Positions 7,621 to 16,378 of a stretch of 64,000 nucleotides of DNA are shown here, piece by piece (positions within the stretch are counted from its first letter, which is position 1; each line of letters opens with the position of its first letter). The translations under genes and the position numbers were made by a program. The stretch is from NCBI GenBank assembly GCA_036496805.1, contig DASXKN010000029.1:372001-436000 (forward strand). Reading direction: 5' to 3'. This stretch comes from SZAS-103 sp036496805 (GTDB taxonomy: Bacteria > Pseudomonadota > Gammaproteobacteria > Xanthomonadales > Xanthomonadaceae). Under the pieces are notes generated by a model, which was not told where the DNA came from, searched no databases, and was given only the letters and a program-made list of their open reading frames with translations.

Positions 7621-8730
7621 ATGAAGCCTTCGACGACCGACCTGCTCGACCAGTACGACCCGGCGCTTCCGCTGGAGGAAGCCTCGACGATTCCCGCTTC
7701 GTGGTACGTCGACCCGCGCGTGCTCGACCTCGAGAAGAAGACGACCTTCTCGCGCACCTGGCAGCTCGCCGCGCGCGCCGACCAGGTGCGCGAACCGGGC
7801 CGGTACGCCACCTGCGAGATCGCCGGCGAGCCGATCCTGGTCGTGCGCGGCGACGATGGCGTGCTGCGCGGTTTCTTCAACGTCTGCCGCCACCACGCCG
7901 CCGCCGTGATGACCGAACCGCAGGGCTGCGCGAAGAACCTGCGCTGCCCTTACCACGGCTGGACCTACACGCTCGAAGGCGCGCTCAAGGGCACGCCGAG
8001 CTTCCTCTCCGAATGCCACTTCGACCGTTCGGCGCACGGGCTGGCACCCGTTGCGATCCGCGAGTGGGAGAACTGGGTATTCGTGCGGCTCGATCGGGAA
8101 GGACCTTCCTTCGAGGAGGGTTTCGGATCACAGCTACTGAGTGACATCGCTTCCCTGGGACTCTCCCGCTTGGGTTGGCTCGAAAGGCGTCACTACTATT
8201 TCGACTGCAACTGGAAGGTCTTCGTCGACAACTACCTGGACGGCGGCTACCACGTCCCGCATTTGCACAAGGGCCTGGACAGCGTGCTCGACTTCAAGAA
8301 GTACACGATCGAGAACGGCGCGCGGCATTGCCTGCAGTCCAGTCCGATCGTGAAGGACGGCGACCATGAGAAATTCTCTTCCGTGCGCGGCGGCGACCGC
8401 GCGTTGTACTACTGGGTGCATCCGAACTTCATGATCAACTGGTACGAAGGGGTCATGGATACGAACCTCGTACTGCCGCTGGGACTGGATCGCACCGAGG
8501 TGATCTTCGACTTCTGGTTCGCCGACGTCTCCGAAGCCGCGCGCGAGCGCAACAAGGCCAGCATCGAAGTCGGCCAGATAATCCAGGACGAGGACATGGC
8601 GATCTGCAAGTCCGTCCAGCGCGGCCTCAACTCGCGCGCCTACTCGACCGGCCGGCTGTCGGTGCGGCGCGAAGCGGGCGAGCATCTGTTCCATCGCCTG
8701 CTGCACGCCGACCTCTCGTCCGGCGCCTGA
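7621..8730 (+). CDS. Rieske non-haem iron oxygenase, alpha subunit
   Basis: This 369-residue protein has an N-terminal Rieske domain with the [2Fe-2S] ligands in CRHHAAAV and CPYHGWTY (C-x-H ... C-x-x-H, about residues 90-115). The catalytic domain has the mononuclear iron site in VDNYLDGGYHVPHLH near residue 205. The overall layout resembles choline or carnitine monooxygenase-type enzymes, which hydroxylate small quaternary amines using electrons from a separate reductase. No reductase gene is in this window, so the electron donor is elsewhere. The substrate is not determinable. The HhH-GPD gene starts 4 bp after its stop, an arrangement with no obvious functional logic. Confidence 0.88.
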   Translation: MKPSTTDLLDQYDPALPLEEASTIPASWYVDPRVLDLEKKTTFSRTWQLAARADQVREPGRYATCEIAGEPILVVRGDDGVLRGFFNVCRHHAAAVMTEPQGCAKNLRCPYHGWTYTLEGALKGTPSFLSECHFDRSAHGLAPVAIREWENWVFVRLDREGPSFEEGFGSQLLSDIASLGLSRLGWLERRHYYFDCNWKVFVDNYLDGGYHVPHLHKGLDSVLDFKKYTIENGARHCLQSSPIVKDGDHEKFSSVRGGDRALYYWVHPNFMINWYEGVMDTNLVLPLGLDRTEVIFDFWFADVSEAARERNKASIEVGQIIQDEDMAICKSVQRGLNSRAYSTGRLSVRREAGEHLFHRLLHADLSSGA

Positions 8731-8734
8731 GCCG

Positions 8735-9442
8735 ATGCCGTCGTCGCACGCGTTCGCGCCGGGCGATACGCTGGTCGAGGCCATCGCTTCGCTGCGGGCA
8801 TTCCACGGGCGGCCGCCATTGCTGCCGACGAGCGATCCTTTCGAACTGGTCCTGCTCGAGAACGTCGCCTACCTCGCCTCGGCTGCGCGCCGTCGCCAGG
8901 CTTTCGAGGTGCTCAGGCAGACCATCGGCACGACGCCGGAAGCGATCCTGGATGCGACACCGGAATCGCTGGAAGCGGTTGCCGCGCACGGGATCCTGAA
9001 GTCCCGCTTCGCGGACAAGTTGCGCCTATGCGCGCAGATCGCCATGGAGGTGTCGGGCGGCGACCTGGCCCAGGCGTTGCGGGGTCCGATCGAAAACGCG
9101 AGGCGCGTGCTGCGCAGGTTTCCCGGCATCGGCGTGCCGACCGCCGACAAGATCCTGTTGTTCTCCGGCCGGCTCGCGTGCCTGGCGCCGGAATCGAATG
9201 GCCTGCGTGTGCTGGCGCGACTGGGCTTCGTGGACGAGCGTCAGCCGTACGCGCGCATGTACCGGACCAGCCTCGACCTGCAGCGCGCGTTGCCGGCGGA
9301 AGTCCCGGTCCTGCAGGAAGCGCACCTGCTGCTCCATCAGCACGGCCAGGTGCTCTGCAAGAATTCTTCGCCGCGTTGTGGCGAGTGCCCGTTGGCGGGC
9401 GGCTGCGCGCACGCGAGGCGGTCGTCGGCACGAGTGAGCTAG
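8735..9442 (+). CDS. Endonuclease III-like HhH-GPD protein with altered catalytic residues
   Basis: This 235-residue protein keeps the endonuclease III fold markers: a helix-hairpin-helix (RRFPGIGVPTADKILLF, residues 127-143) and a C-terminal [4Fe-4S] motif, C208-x6-C215-x2-C218-x5-C224, the exact spacing of Nth. The catalytic Lys of Nth (in GRKTA) aligns with Pro135 (GVPTA), and the catalytic Asp (VDTH) aligns with Glu153 (PESN), at the same 18-residue separation. It may therefore bind DNA, be a monofunctional glycosylase with a different mechanism, or be inactive. It is closely linked to the Rieske gene, with 4 bp between them. Confidence 0.85.
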   Translation: MPSSHAFAPGDTLVEAIASLRAFHGRPPLLPTSDPFELVLLENVAYLASAARRRQAFEVLRQTIGTTPEAILDATPESLEAVAAHGILKSRFADKLRLCAQIAMEVSGGDLAQALRGPIENARRVLRRFPGIGVPTADKILLFSGRLACLAPESNGLRVLARLGFVDERQPYARMYRTSLDLQRALPAEVPVLQEAHLLLHQHGQVLCKNSSPRCGECPLAGGCAHARRSSARVS

Positions 9443-9571
9443 GAATGCAGGAAACTGCGGGATGCTCATTGCAGTCCATCAGCTGAGCGAAAGCATGCAA
9501 GCCGCGCAGGCCCACTACGCGAACCGGAGCGATGGAAGTGACGAAATCGCATCCGCCGCCGTGGCGTTCGT

Positions 9572-9772
9572 TCACTTGCTGTCGATCTCGATGTTTTCCT
9601 TGATGCCGCTGTGCGACACCGAAACCATGATGCCGATGCCGACGACAATGGCCAGCCCGATCAGGATCCAGGTCGAGCTGACGTTCGCCAGAAGGCCCAG
9701 CTTCCAGAGCGCGGCCACGATGCCGCCGAGCAGGACCACAAAACCGAGGAAATACATGCCAGCCCATTTCAT
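9572..9772 (-). CDS. Small two-helix inner membrane protein
   Basis: This 66-residue protein is almost entirely two hydrophobic helices: MYFLGFVVLLGGIVAALWKLGLL (about residues 6-28) and a second from about 34 to 52, ending with a short charged tail (SGIKENIEIDSK). Small proteins of this kind recur in proteobacteria as conserved hypotheticals; no function is known to me. It is monocistronic and convergent with the HhH-GPD gene, with about 130 bp between the stops in which I see no other gene. Confidence 0.7.
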   Translation of the reverse strand: MKWAGMYFLGFVVLLGGIVAALWKLGLLANVSSTWILIGLAIVVGIGIMVSVSHSGIKENIEIDSK

Positions 9773-9925
9773 GTCCGACCTCCTGTCGTGAATGGGGTGT
9801 CGCTCCGATGACAGGAGCCTAATACCGGCAAGATGAATGCGGACCTCGTGCGGGGCTGTCGTGAGAACCTTTGTTCAGGGTGAGGATGGAAGCGAAACCG
9901 CCATCGCTACGAACGGATTTCGTCC

Positions 9926-9943
9926 GCGGAGCGGAAGCTCCGC
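9926..9943 (-). terminator. Possible hairpin terminator downstream of the exported protein gene
   Basis: A perfect 7-bp stem (GCGGAGC/GCTCCGC) closes a GGAA tetraloop 10 bp beyond the stop of the minus-strand gene at 9953. There is no T-tract on the minus strand after it, so factor-independent termination is uncertain. Confidence 0.35.
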
Positions 9944-9952
9944 ATGCCGCCA

Positions 9953-10489
9953 TCAGAAGGGAATCGGGCCGGCAACGACCGGGCAGACGTGTGCCCAGCG
10001 TGTCCAGGGCGGCCCGAAGGGGCTGCCGAACACCTTCCACGCACTTCCTTCCTGTCGCAGGAGGACCTTGGCCACCAGGCGGATGTCACGCGCATCGCCC
10101 GTCATGCGCGCGCATCCGAAGACCGCGTAATCCGAACTGCCATTCGGGTTGACGTCTTCGGCTGCGGCCGTGATGAACAACGTCGAAGGTATGTTCTGCC
10201 GCGACATGTCGAACATCCCGCGTTCTTGCGCGGTCGTGAAAGGCTTCAGATGGGGTTGCGGTGCGGGCGTGGGCTGCATCGCGAGCCATGCGTTGAAGTC
10301 GCCGGACTGCAACGCGTGCTGCCAGCGCAGGACGGCTGCGTGCATCGGCTTGTGGGGATCCAGTGTCTGGAGGACCGGAACGGGCGGGTTCGCCGGTGTG
10401 CCTGCGGCCATCGCGACCGATGCTGGCAGCAGGATGAAAAGAGTAAGTCGCCACAGCCCTCGCGGACGTGCCGCTCGATTCGTTTTCAT
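9953..10489 (-). CDS. Exported hypothetical protein
   Basis: This 178-residue protein has a clear Sec signal peptide: basic start MKTNRAARPRGLWR, hydrophobic core LTLFILLPASVAMA and an AMA-AG cleavage site near residue 28. The mature part has no family I recognise; it contains a helix MHAAVLRWQHALQSGDFNAW and a pair of Cys residues (FGCARM; AHVCPVV) that could form a disulfide in the periplasm. Its ATG overlaps the stop of the upstream FAD oxidoreductase by 4 bp, so it is the last gene of the Rieske-amidohydrolase-GcvT-FAD run. An accessory or stability role for that pathway is inference only. Confidence 0.72.
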   Translation of the reverse strand: MKTNRAARPRGLWRLTLFILLPASVAMAAGTPANPPVPVLQTLDPHKPMHAAVLRWQHALQSGDFNAWLAMQPTPAPQPHLKPFTTAQERGMFDMSRQNIPSTLFITAAAEDVNPNGSSDYAVFGCARMTGDARDIRLVAKVLLRQEGSAWKVFGSPFGPPWTRWAHVCPVVAGPIPF

Positions 10490-12015
10490 TTTCCTGCTCC
10501 CAGCACCGCCTTCGCCGCGTTGCGCCCGCTCGCGCCGCTGATGCCGCCGCCACCGTGCACGCCGCTGCCGCACAGCCACAGGTTGTCGATCGGCGTGCGA
10601 TGGTTGGACCAGCCCGGGATCGGGCGCATGAAGAAGAACTGGTCGAGGATCAGCTGGCCGTGGTTGAGGTCGCCTTCGGTGAGGCCCCAGGTGGTTTCGA
10701 GGTCGGTCGGCAGGATCGATTCGATCTGGCGGATCGACTTCTTCAACGCGGGGAAGTGCCCGGACAGGGTGTCGACGGCGAGCTGCTCGACATGGCCGCG
10801 CTGGTCTTCCCACTTCGCGTTGCGCAGCGCGTACGGCGCGGACTGGAAGTGGACCGAGACGACGTTGCCGCTCGACGTGACTTCCACGTAGGGCGCTTGC
10901 GCGATCTCGCCGTACTTCGAAGCGTCGAAGGCGCGTTCGAGGTACTTCAGCGTCGGCGCGTGCGCGAGCGTGCCGGCGGGGATGCCATGGCTGCCGTCGG
11001 TGAGCAGATGCACCTTGGCGACGCTGCCGCGCATGCGGATCGATTGCGTGGCCCAGACGAATTCGGGCGGCAGCTCGACCGCGCCGACCAGGCCGAGGAA
11101 GGTGTGGCGCGGATCGGCAGCCGACAGCACGAGCTTCGCCGCGATTTCCTCGCCGCTGACCAGGCGCACGCCGGTCGCCTGCTGTTTCACCACGATGACT
11201 TTCTGCACGTCAGCGCCGGCGCGCACCTCGCCGCCGCGCGACTTCAGCGCCGCCACCAGCGCATCGGCGATGCGTGCGCTGCCGCCGGCGACCGCCGGAT
11301 GCGCGAGGCCGCCGCGGTTGAGCCAGTTGTGCATCAGCGTGTAACCGGTGCCAGCCGACATCGAACCGAGGGTGAAGCCGTGGATGCCGACCGCCGCGAT
11401 CGCGGCGCGCAACGGTTCGGACTCGAACCATTCCTCGGTCAGCTCGACCATCGACATCGACATCGAGCGGATCAGCTTGAACATGTCATTGCCGCCGAGC
11501 CGGCGCAGCTTCCAGCCGAGCTGGGCGAGCGGCAGGCCTTCCTTGCGCAGGTCGACGTTCGGCAGGCGCGGCATCGGCGTGCGGTAGGCGGCGTCGATGA
11601 AGGCTGCGGCCTTGTCCATGAAGGCGACGAAGGCGGGCCACGTTTCCGCGTCCTTCGCCGACAACTCGCGGATCGATGCCAGCGTGGCCGCATCCTTGCC
11701 ATCGGCGACCAGGTGCAGGCGCTTGCCGCCGGGCAGCAGCGCAACGTAGGGCGATTTCGCGCCGGATTGCTTGTCGAGGCCGAACTTCGCAAGGCCGAGG
11801 TCGGCGACGATGTCGGGCCGCAGCATGCCGCCCGCGTGCAGCGCATCGACGGCGAAGCCTTCGCCGAAGGTCTCGCGCGCGAGCTGTCCGCCTGCGACGG
11901 CGCGGCGTTCGAGGACGAGCACTTTCTTCCCCGCCTTCGCGAGATAGTTCGCCGCGACCAGGCCGTTGTGGCCGGAGCCGATGATGAGGGCGTCATAAGT
12001 CATGGTCGCGCTCAT
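10486..12015 (-). CDS. PYROXD2/phytoene-desaturase-like FAD oxidoreductase (copy A)
   Basis: This 509-residue protein begins with a dinucleotide-binding fold, YDALIIGSGHNGLVAANYLA, with the G-x-G-x-x-G signature, then VLVLERRAVAGGQ. It ends with the C-terminal FAD-binding region NLWLCGSGVHGGGGISGASG. This architecture is shared by phytoene desaturases, CrtI-type enzymes and PYROXD2 proteins; no carotenoid genes are near, so carotenoid synthesis is unlikely. It would oxidise or isomerise a substrate using FAD. Start and stop overlap both neighbours by 4 bp (upstream copy B, downstream exported protein), indicating tight coupling. It is a diverged tandem paralogue of the gene at 12012-13595. 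Confidence 0.85.
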   Translation of the reverse strand: MSATMTYDALIIGSGHNGLVAANYLAKAGKKVLVLERRAVAGGQLARETFGEGFAVDALHAGGMLRPDIVADLGLAKFGLDKQSGAKSPYVALLPGGKRLHLVADGKDAATLASIRELSAKDAETWPAFVAFMDKAAAFIDAAYRTPMPRLPNVDLRKEGLPLAQLGWKLRRLGGNDMFKLIRSMSMSMVELTEEWFESEPLRAAIAAVGIHGFTLGSMSAGTGYTLMHNWLNRGGLAHPAVAGGSARIADALVAALKSRGGEVRAGADVQKVIVVKQQATGVRLVSGEEIAAKLVLSAADPRHTFLGLVGAVELPPEFVWATQSIRMRGSVAKVHLLTDGSHGIPAGTLAHAPTLKYLERAFDASKYGEIAQAPYVEVTSSGNVVSVHFQSAPYALRNAKWEDQRGHVEQLAVDTLSGHFPALKKSIRQIESILPTDLETTWGLTEGDLNHGQLILDQFFFMRPIPGWSNHRTPIDNLWLCGSGVHGGGGISGASGRNAAKAVLGAGK

Positions 12016-13595
12016 TTCCAGTCCTTCAGCACTTCATGCGCCGCGAGCCTGCCGGCCGCGCCCATCACGCCGCCGCCCGGATGCGCGCCGGCCGCGCCGA
12101 AATAGTAGCCCGGCAACGGTGTGCGGAAGTCGGCCCATTGCGGCGCCGGCCGCAGGAAGAACAACTGGTGCAGCAGCAGTTCGCCGTGGAAGATGTTGCC
12201 GCCGGTGATGCCCGCGATGCGCTCGATGTCCTTCGGCGTGATGACCTGCTTGCCGACGATGCACTGGCGGATGTTCGGCGCGTATTTCTCGATCGTCGAG
12301 ATCACCGTCTCGCCGAAGGCCTCGGTTTTCGCGGCGTCCCAACCGCCTTCGATGTCGTAGGGCGCGTACTGCACGAAACAGGACATCACGTGGTGCCCCG
12401 GCGGCGCCATGTCGCGGTCGATCATCGAAGGGATGATCATGTCGATGTACGGGTTCTTCGAATACTGCCCGTACTTGGCTTCGTCGTAGGCGCGTTCGAT
12501 GTAGTCCATGCTCGGGCTGATCGAGATCGCGCCGCGGTGCAGCGGGCCTTCGCCGGGCAGGCAGGTGAAGTCGGGCAGGGCATTGAGCGCGATGTTGACC
12601 TTGCCCGAGGAACCGCGCACGCGGAAGTTGCGGATCGCGGTGACGAACTCGTCGGGGAAGTGCCTGGGTTCCACGAACTGCAGGAAGCTGCGCTTCGGGT
12701 CGGCGCAGGCCATCACCACTTTCGCGCGCAGCTCGTCGCCATTCTCCAGCGCCACGCCGGCGGCGCGGCCGCCCTTGACGATGACCTGCTTGACAGGCGC
12801 GGAGGTGCGGATCTCCACGCCCAGCGCCGCCGCCGAACGCGCGATCGCCGCGCTGACGCCGCCGGTGCCGTTCTTCGCGAATCCCCACGCGCGGAAGGCG
12901 CCGTCGATCTCGCCCATGTAATGGTGCAGTAGCACGTAGGCGGTGCCGGGCGAGCGCGGCCCGAGGAAGGTGCCGATGATGCCGCTCGCGGATTTCGTGC
13001 CTTTCAGCGGATCGAACTCGAACCACTCGTCGAGCAGGTCGGCCGAGGATTGCGTCACCAGCTTGGCGATGCGGTAGAGGTCTTTTTCGGACAGGCTTTT
13101 CGCGTACTGGCCGAGCTTGAGCAGGCCGATCAGGTCGCGCGGACTCATCGAGGACGGATCGGGAGGCACCAGGCCGATGACCGGCTTGATTGCCTTCGCC
13201 GCGCGCGCCATCACCCGGCCGTATTCGTCGGAAGCCTCGGCGTCCTTCGGCGAATGGCGATACAACTCCTGGCGCGTGAGGTCGTGGTCGTCCCAGGCGG
13301 CGAGGTAGTCGCCGTTGTCCATCGGCGTGACCGTGCTCGGCAGCGGCAGGATCTTCAGCCCGTGTCGCGGCAGCTCGAGGTCGCGGATGATCTCCGGGCG
13401 CAGCAGGCTCACGACGTAGGAGAACTCGGTGAAGCGGTAGCCGGGGAAGATTTCCTCGGTCATCGCCGCGCCGCCGACGATCTCGCGGCGTTCGAGGATG
13501 CACACCTTCTTGCCCGCGCGCGAAAGGTACGCCGCGGCGATCAGGCCGTTGTGGCCTGCGCCGATGACGATGGCGTCGTACTGGTTGGTGCTCAT
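12012..13595 (-). CDS. PYROXD2/phytoene-desaturase-like FAD oxidoreductase (copy B)
   Basis: This 527-residue protein has the same architecture as the adjacent copy A: N-terminal YDAIVIGAGHNGLIAAAYLS (G-x-G-x-x-G), the ILERREIVGGAAMTEE segment, and a C-terminal YYFGAAGAHPGGGVMGAAG FAD motif. Shared internal landmarks such as FFLRPAPQW (FFMRPIPGW in copy A) show the two arose by duplication, but overall identity is low, so their substrates have probably diverged. The stop overlaps the ATG of copy A by 4 bp. The GcvT-like gene lies 106 bp upstream with a REP-type palindrome between. Reaction unknown; a dehydrogenation feeding the GcvT-like enzyme is one possibility. Confidence 0.85.
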   Translation of the reverse strand: MSTNQYDAIVIGAGHNGLIAAAYLSRAGKKVCILERREIVGGAAMTEEIFPGYRFTEFSYVVSLLRPEIIRDLELPRHGLKILPLPSTVTPMDNGDYLAAWDDHDLTRQELYRHSPKDAEASDEYGRVMARAAKAIKPVIGLVPPDPSSMSPRDLIGLLKLGQYAKSLSEKDLYRIAKLVTQSSADLLDEWFEFDPLKGTKSASGIIGTFLGPRSPGTAYVLLHHYMGEIDGAFRAWGFAKNGTGGVSAAIARSAAALGVEIRTSAPVKQVIVKGGRAAGVALENGDELRAKVVMACADPKRSFLQFVEPRHFPDEFVTAIRNFRVRGSSGKVNIALNALPDFTCLPGEGPLHRGAISISPSMDYIERAYDEAKYGQYSKNPYIDMIIPSMIDRDMAPPGHHVMSCFVQYAPYDIEGGWDAAKTEAFGETVISTIEKYAPNIRQCIVGKQVITPKDIERIAGITGGNIFHGELLLHQLFFLRPAPQWADFRTPLPGYYFGAAGAHPGGGVMGAAGRLAAHEVLKDWK

Positions 13596-13636
13596 GCCGC
13601 TGGTTTCCTAGTGCGCTGCCAGTATTGCTTGCTGTC

Positions 13637-13692
13637 GTAGCCCGGATGTAATCCGGGTCGCCATGCCGATCCCGGATTGGCATCCGGGCTAC
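13637..13692. repeat. REP-like imperfect palindrome
   Basis: Arms GTAGCCCGGATG and CATCCGGGCTAC, each extended inward by an AATCCGGG/CCCGGATT pair, enclose a short loop. Palindromes built on GTAGCCCGGAT are common dispersed intergenic repeats in gammaproteobacteria. It sits between the GcvT-like and copy B oxidoreductase genes and could form a stem-loop in their mRNA, affecting stability or differential expression. Confidence 0.75.
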
Positions 13693-13701
13693 GGTCGGAA
13701 A

Positions 13702-14898
13702 TCATTTCTTCTTCCACTCCGGCTCGTAGAACGGCAGCTTCACCACCTTGCACGCCGCCTGCTTGCGATGGTGCTCGACCGTGACCTCGATCGTCAGCTT
13801 CGTGCCCGGCTCGAAGTGCGGACGCTGCACATGCGCGAGCGCGATGTACTTCTTCAGCACCGGCGACCACGAACTCGTCGAGGCGTAGCCGATCTGGCGG
13901 CCGTCGCGCATCACCGGCAGGCTGCCGCGCACGGCCATGCCGGGGATCTGCGGCGGCAGGCCGACCGCGCCGAAGTGCTTTTCCAGGCTTTCCCATTCGA
14001 TGTCGAGGCCGACCAGCTTCCACGCCGAGCCGTCCTTCTTTTCTTTTTCCAGCGCGCGGCGACCGACGAAGTAGCCTTCCTTGTCGAGCGCCACCGCCCA
14101 GTCCAGGCCCATCTCGAACGGGGTGGATTTCTGGCCTTCGATCCACGCGTGATTTGCCGGCGTGTAGTCGACGTCGACCATGAACAGGCCGGCCTCGACG
14201 CGCGCCATGTCCATCGGCAGGATGCCGCAAGGGGTGATCGAGTAGTCGTGGCCGGCCGCCATCAGCGCGTCCCAGACCTTCAGGCCCTTGTCGGCGTCCA
14301 TCCAGATTTCGTAACCCATGTCGCCGGTGTAGCCGGTGCGCGAGATCGACACCGGAACGCCGGCGAGCGTGTTCTGCATCGCGCGGAAGTACTTGAGCTT
14401 GTCCAGCGACTTCTTGCAGCAGGCGTTGAGGATGGTGCGCGACTTCGGGCCCTGCAGGCTCAGCGCGCCCATCTGGTCGGTGACTTCACGGATCGTCACG
14501 TCCATGCCGACCGCATTCATCGACAGCCAGCGCAGCGAGGGTTCAGCCGAGGTCATGCGGAAGCTGGTTTCGCCCAGGCGCGTGACCGTGCCGTCGTCGA
14601 GCATCTTGCCTTCCTCGTCGCACCAGCCGGTGTAGAAGACCTGTCCGACCGCCATCTTCAGCACGTCGCGCGTGGTCACGCGATGCAGCAGCAGCGCCGC
14701 GTCGGGGCCGTCGATCAGGTACTTCATCAGCGGCGAGACGTCGATCAGCGCGGCGGCATCGCGGATCGCCCAGTACTCGCGATCGAGCGAAAGGTCGTAG
14801 GAGCCGACCACGATGTATCCGGCCCAGCGCCGCCAGTTCTGCGGGAGGCACAGTTTGCTCGTGCGTTCGTGGAAAGGTGTGCGCTTGAGTTCGAGCAT
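13702..14898 (-). CDS. GcvT-like aminomethyltransferase family protein
   Basis: This 398-residue protein has the folate-binding GcvT fold over its whole length: VSPLMKYLIDGPDAALLLHRV and YTGWCDEEGKMLDDGTVTRL near the N-terminus, a central SRTGYTGDMGYEIWM (the conserved 'GYTGE.G.E' element), and a C-terminal domain with VGRRALEKEK. Members move one-carbon units from methylamines or methylsulfonium compounds to tetrahydrofolate (GcvT, dimethylglycine and sarcosine enzymes, DmdA). It is not part of a glycine cleavage operon: no gcvH or gcvP is present. Instead it lies beside FAD oxidoreductases, an amidohydrolase and a Rieske oxygenase, suggesting catabolic demethylation. Start at 14898 (MLELKRTPF) is favoured over an upstream ATG. 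Confidence 0.85.
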   Translation of the reverse strand: MLELKRTPFHERTSKLCLPQNWRRWAGYIVVGSYDLSLDREYWAIRDAAALIDVSPLMKYLIDGPDAALLLHRVTTRDVLKMAVGQVFYTGWCDEEGKMLDDGTVTRLGETSFRMTSAEPSLRWLSMNAVGMDVTIREVTDQMGALSLQGPKSRTILNACCKKSLDKLKYFRAMQNTLAGVPVSISRTGYTGDMGYEIWMDADKGLKVWDALMAAGHDYSITPCGILPMDMARVEAGLFMVDVDYTPANHAWIEGQKSTPFEMGLDWAVALDKEGYFVGRRALEKEKKDGSAWKLVGLDIEWESLEKHFGAVGLPPQIPGMAVRGSLPVMRDGRQIGYASTSSWSPVLKKYIALAHVQRPHFEPGTKLTIEVTVEHHRKQAACKVVKLPFYEPEWKKK

Positions 14899-15013
14899 GG
14901 AGTGTTCCGTTGCGCTCCCCGCGGGCGCGGAAACGGCCAATTATAGGCGTTTCGACTCGCTCGCCGCGAGCGCAAGTGCGTTGTGTTGCGTGTGCGGATA
15001 CCGGACGATTCGC

Positions 15014-16378
15014 TCAGGGGTGTCCGGCGCCTGGAGGTGAAGCGTCGTGACACCTCGCCGTGCCGGGCCCGCATTCGAGTGCGCCTTGCTTGACTACGCC
15101 CTGCACATGCTCGAGCAGGCGGATGTCCGCGAGCGGATCGCCGGCGACGGCGACCATGTCGGCCGATTTGCCCGGCGCGATCGAGCCCAGTTCCTTTTCC
15201 TTGCGCAGCAGCTTCGCCGCTTCGATCGTGCTCGCCTGGATCGCCTGCAGCGGCGTCATCCCGTACTTCACCATGTAGGCGAACTGGCGCGCGTTGTCGC
15301 CGTGCGGGTAGACGCCCGCGTCGGTGCCGAAGGCGATGTGGACACCGGCCTTCACCGCCTTGCGGAAACCCTCGCGCTGGGTCTCGGTCGTCTCGGTGTT
15401 CTTGCGCAGGGTGTCGGCGGGCCAGCCCTGCGCGCGGCCGACGGTGTCGATGTAGTCGCCGTTGTAGATGTCGGCGACCAGCCAGGTGCCGTGCTGCACC
15501 ATCAGGGCGATGCCTTCGTCGTCGATCAGCGAACCGTGCTCGACCGATCGCACGCCGGCGCGGACCGCGTTCTTGATGCCCTCGGCGCCGTGCGCGTGCG
15601 CGGCCACGAAGGTGCCGTGCCTTGCGGCCTCCTCCACGGCGGCATGGATTTCGGCCTCGGTGAATTCGGACTTGCCCGGTTCGGTGCCCGGCGTGAGCAC
15701 GGCGCCGGTCGCGATCACCTTGATGAAGTCGGCGCCGTGGTCGAGCAGGTAGTCCACGTTCGTGCGCACTTCGCTTTCCGACGCCGAGACGCCGCGGCGG
15801 AATTCCGGCGGCACGATCGTGCCGGACGGCAGACCGGTGACCTCGCCGCCGCCCCCGGGAATCGTGATGTAGGCGCCCGCGCAGAACATGCGCGGACCCG
15901 GCACATAGCCCTTGGCGATCGCGTCGCGCAGCGCGACATCGCCGAGCGCGCGATAGGTGCCGACATCGCGCACGGTGGTGAATCCTGCATACAGGGTGTC
16001 GCGCGCATGGCTCGCGCCGAGCAGCACGTCGTCCTGCGCGCTCATCTTCAGCGGGGCGAGCGGATCGTTGGTTTCGAGATCGCCGATCAGGTGGGTGTGC
16101 ATGTCCATCAGGCCGGGCAGCACGGTGTACGCGCTCCAGTCGATCACGCGCGTGCCACCGACGTTCGCCGCATTCCATGGCGCGACCGCCACCACGCGCC
16201 CGTTCTCGATGCGCACGGCCTGGTCGGCGAGCATCCTGCCAGCGTCGACATCGAGCAGATGGCCGGCATGGACGATTACGGCATCGGCGCAGCGCCCGTC
16301 GGGGCTGAAGCCCAGCAAGGCGACGCAAGCCATCGCCGTGGCCAACGTCGGCCACTTCACATGGGAACCTGCTTTCAT
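15014..16378 (-). CDS. Exported metal-dependent amidohydrolase
   Basis: This 454-residue protein has a signal peptide (MKAGSHVKWPTLATAMACVA..., cleavage near residue 30). It carries the amidohydrolase metal site in order: LMDMHTHL (H-x-H after strand 1), DFIKVIATG (Lys that is carbamylated in binuclear members), FVAAHAHG and SVEHGS (two His) and AFGTDAGV (Asp). The closest general type is the prolidase/imidazolonepropionase-like group that hydrolyses amide bonds of small or dipeptide-like molecules. It would act in the periplasm. The ATG overlaps the Rieske stop by 4 bp; 115 bp separate it from the GcvT-like gene. The substrate is unknown. Confidence 0.87.
   Translation of the reverse strand: MKAGSHVKWPTLATAMACVALLGFSPDGRCADAVIVHAGHLLDVDAGRMLADQAVRIENGRVVAVAPWNAANVGGTRVIDWSAYTVLPGLMDMHTHLIGDLETNDPLAPLKMSAQDDVLLGASHARDTLYAGFTTVRDVGTYRALGDVALRDAIAKGYVPGPRMFCAGAYITIPGGGGEVTGLPSGTIVPPEFRRGVSASESEVRTNVDYLLDHGADFIKVIATGAVLTPGTEPGKSEFTEAEIHAAVEEAARHGTFVAAHAHGAEGIKNAVRAGVRSVEHGSLIDDEGIALMVQHGTWLVADIYNGDYIDTVGRAQGWPADTLRKNTETTETQREGFRKAVKAGVHIAFGTDAGVYPHGDNARQFAYMVKYGMTPLQAIQASTIEAAKLLRKEKELGSIAPGKSADMVAVAGDPLADIRLLEHVQGVVKQGALECGPGTARCHDASPPGAGHP

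Noticed and set aside
10486..13595. Carotenoid (phytoene desaturase) biosynthesis
   Set aside because: The flavoproteins have the CrtI-like fold, but no crtB, crtE or other carotenoid gene is nearby and the context is catabolic.
13702..14898. Glycine cleavage system T protein
   Set aside because: No gcvH or gcvP lies alongside and no glycine riboswitch-like leader was seen; neighbours are oxygenase and flavoprotein genes.
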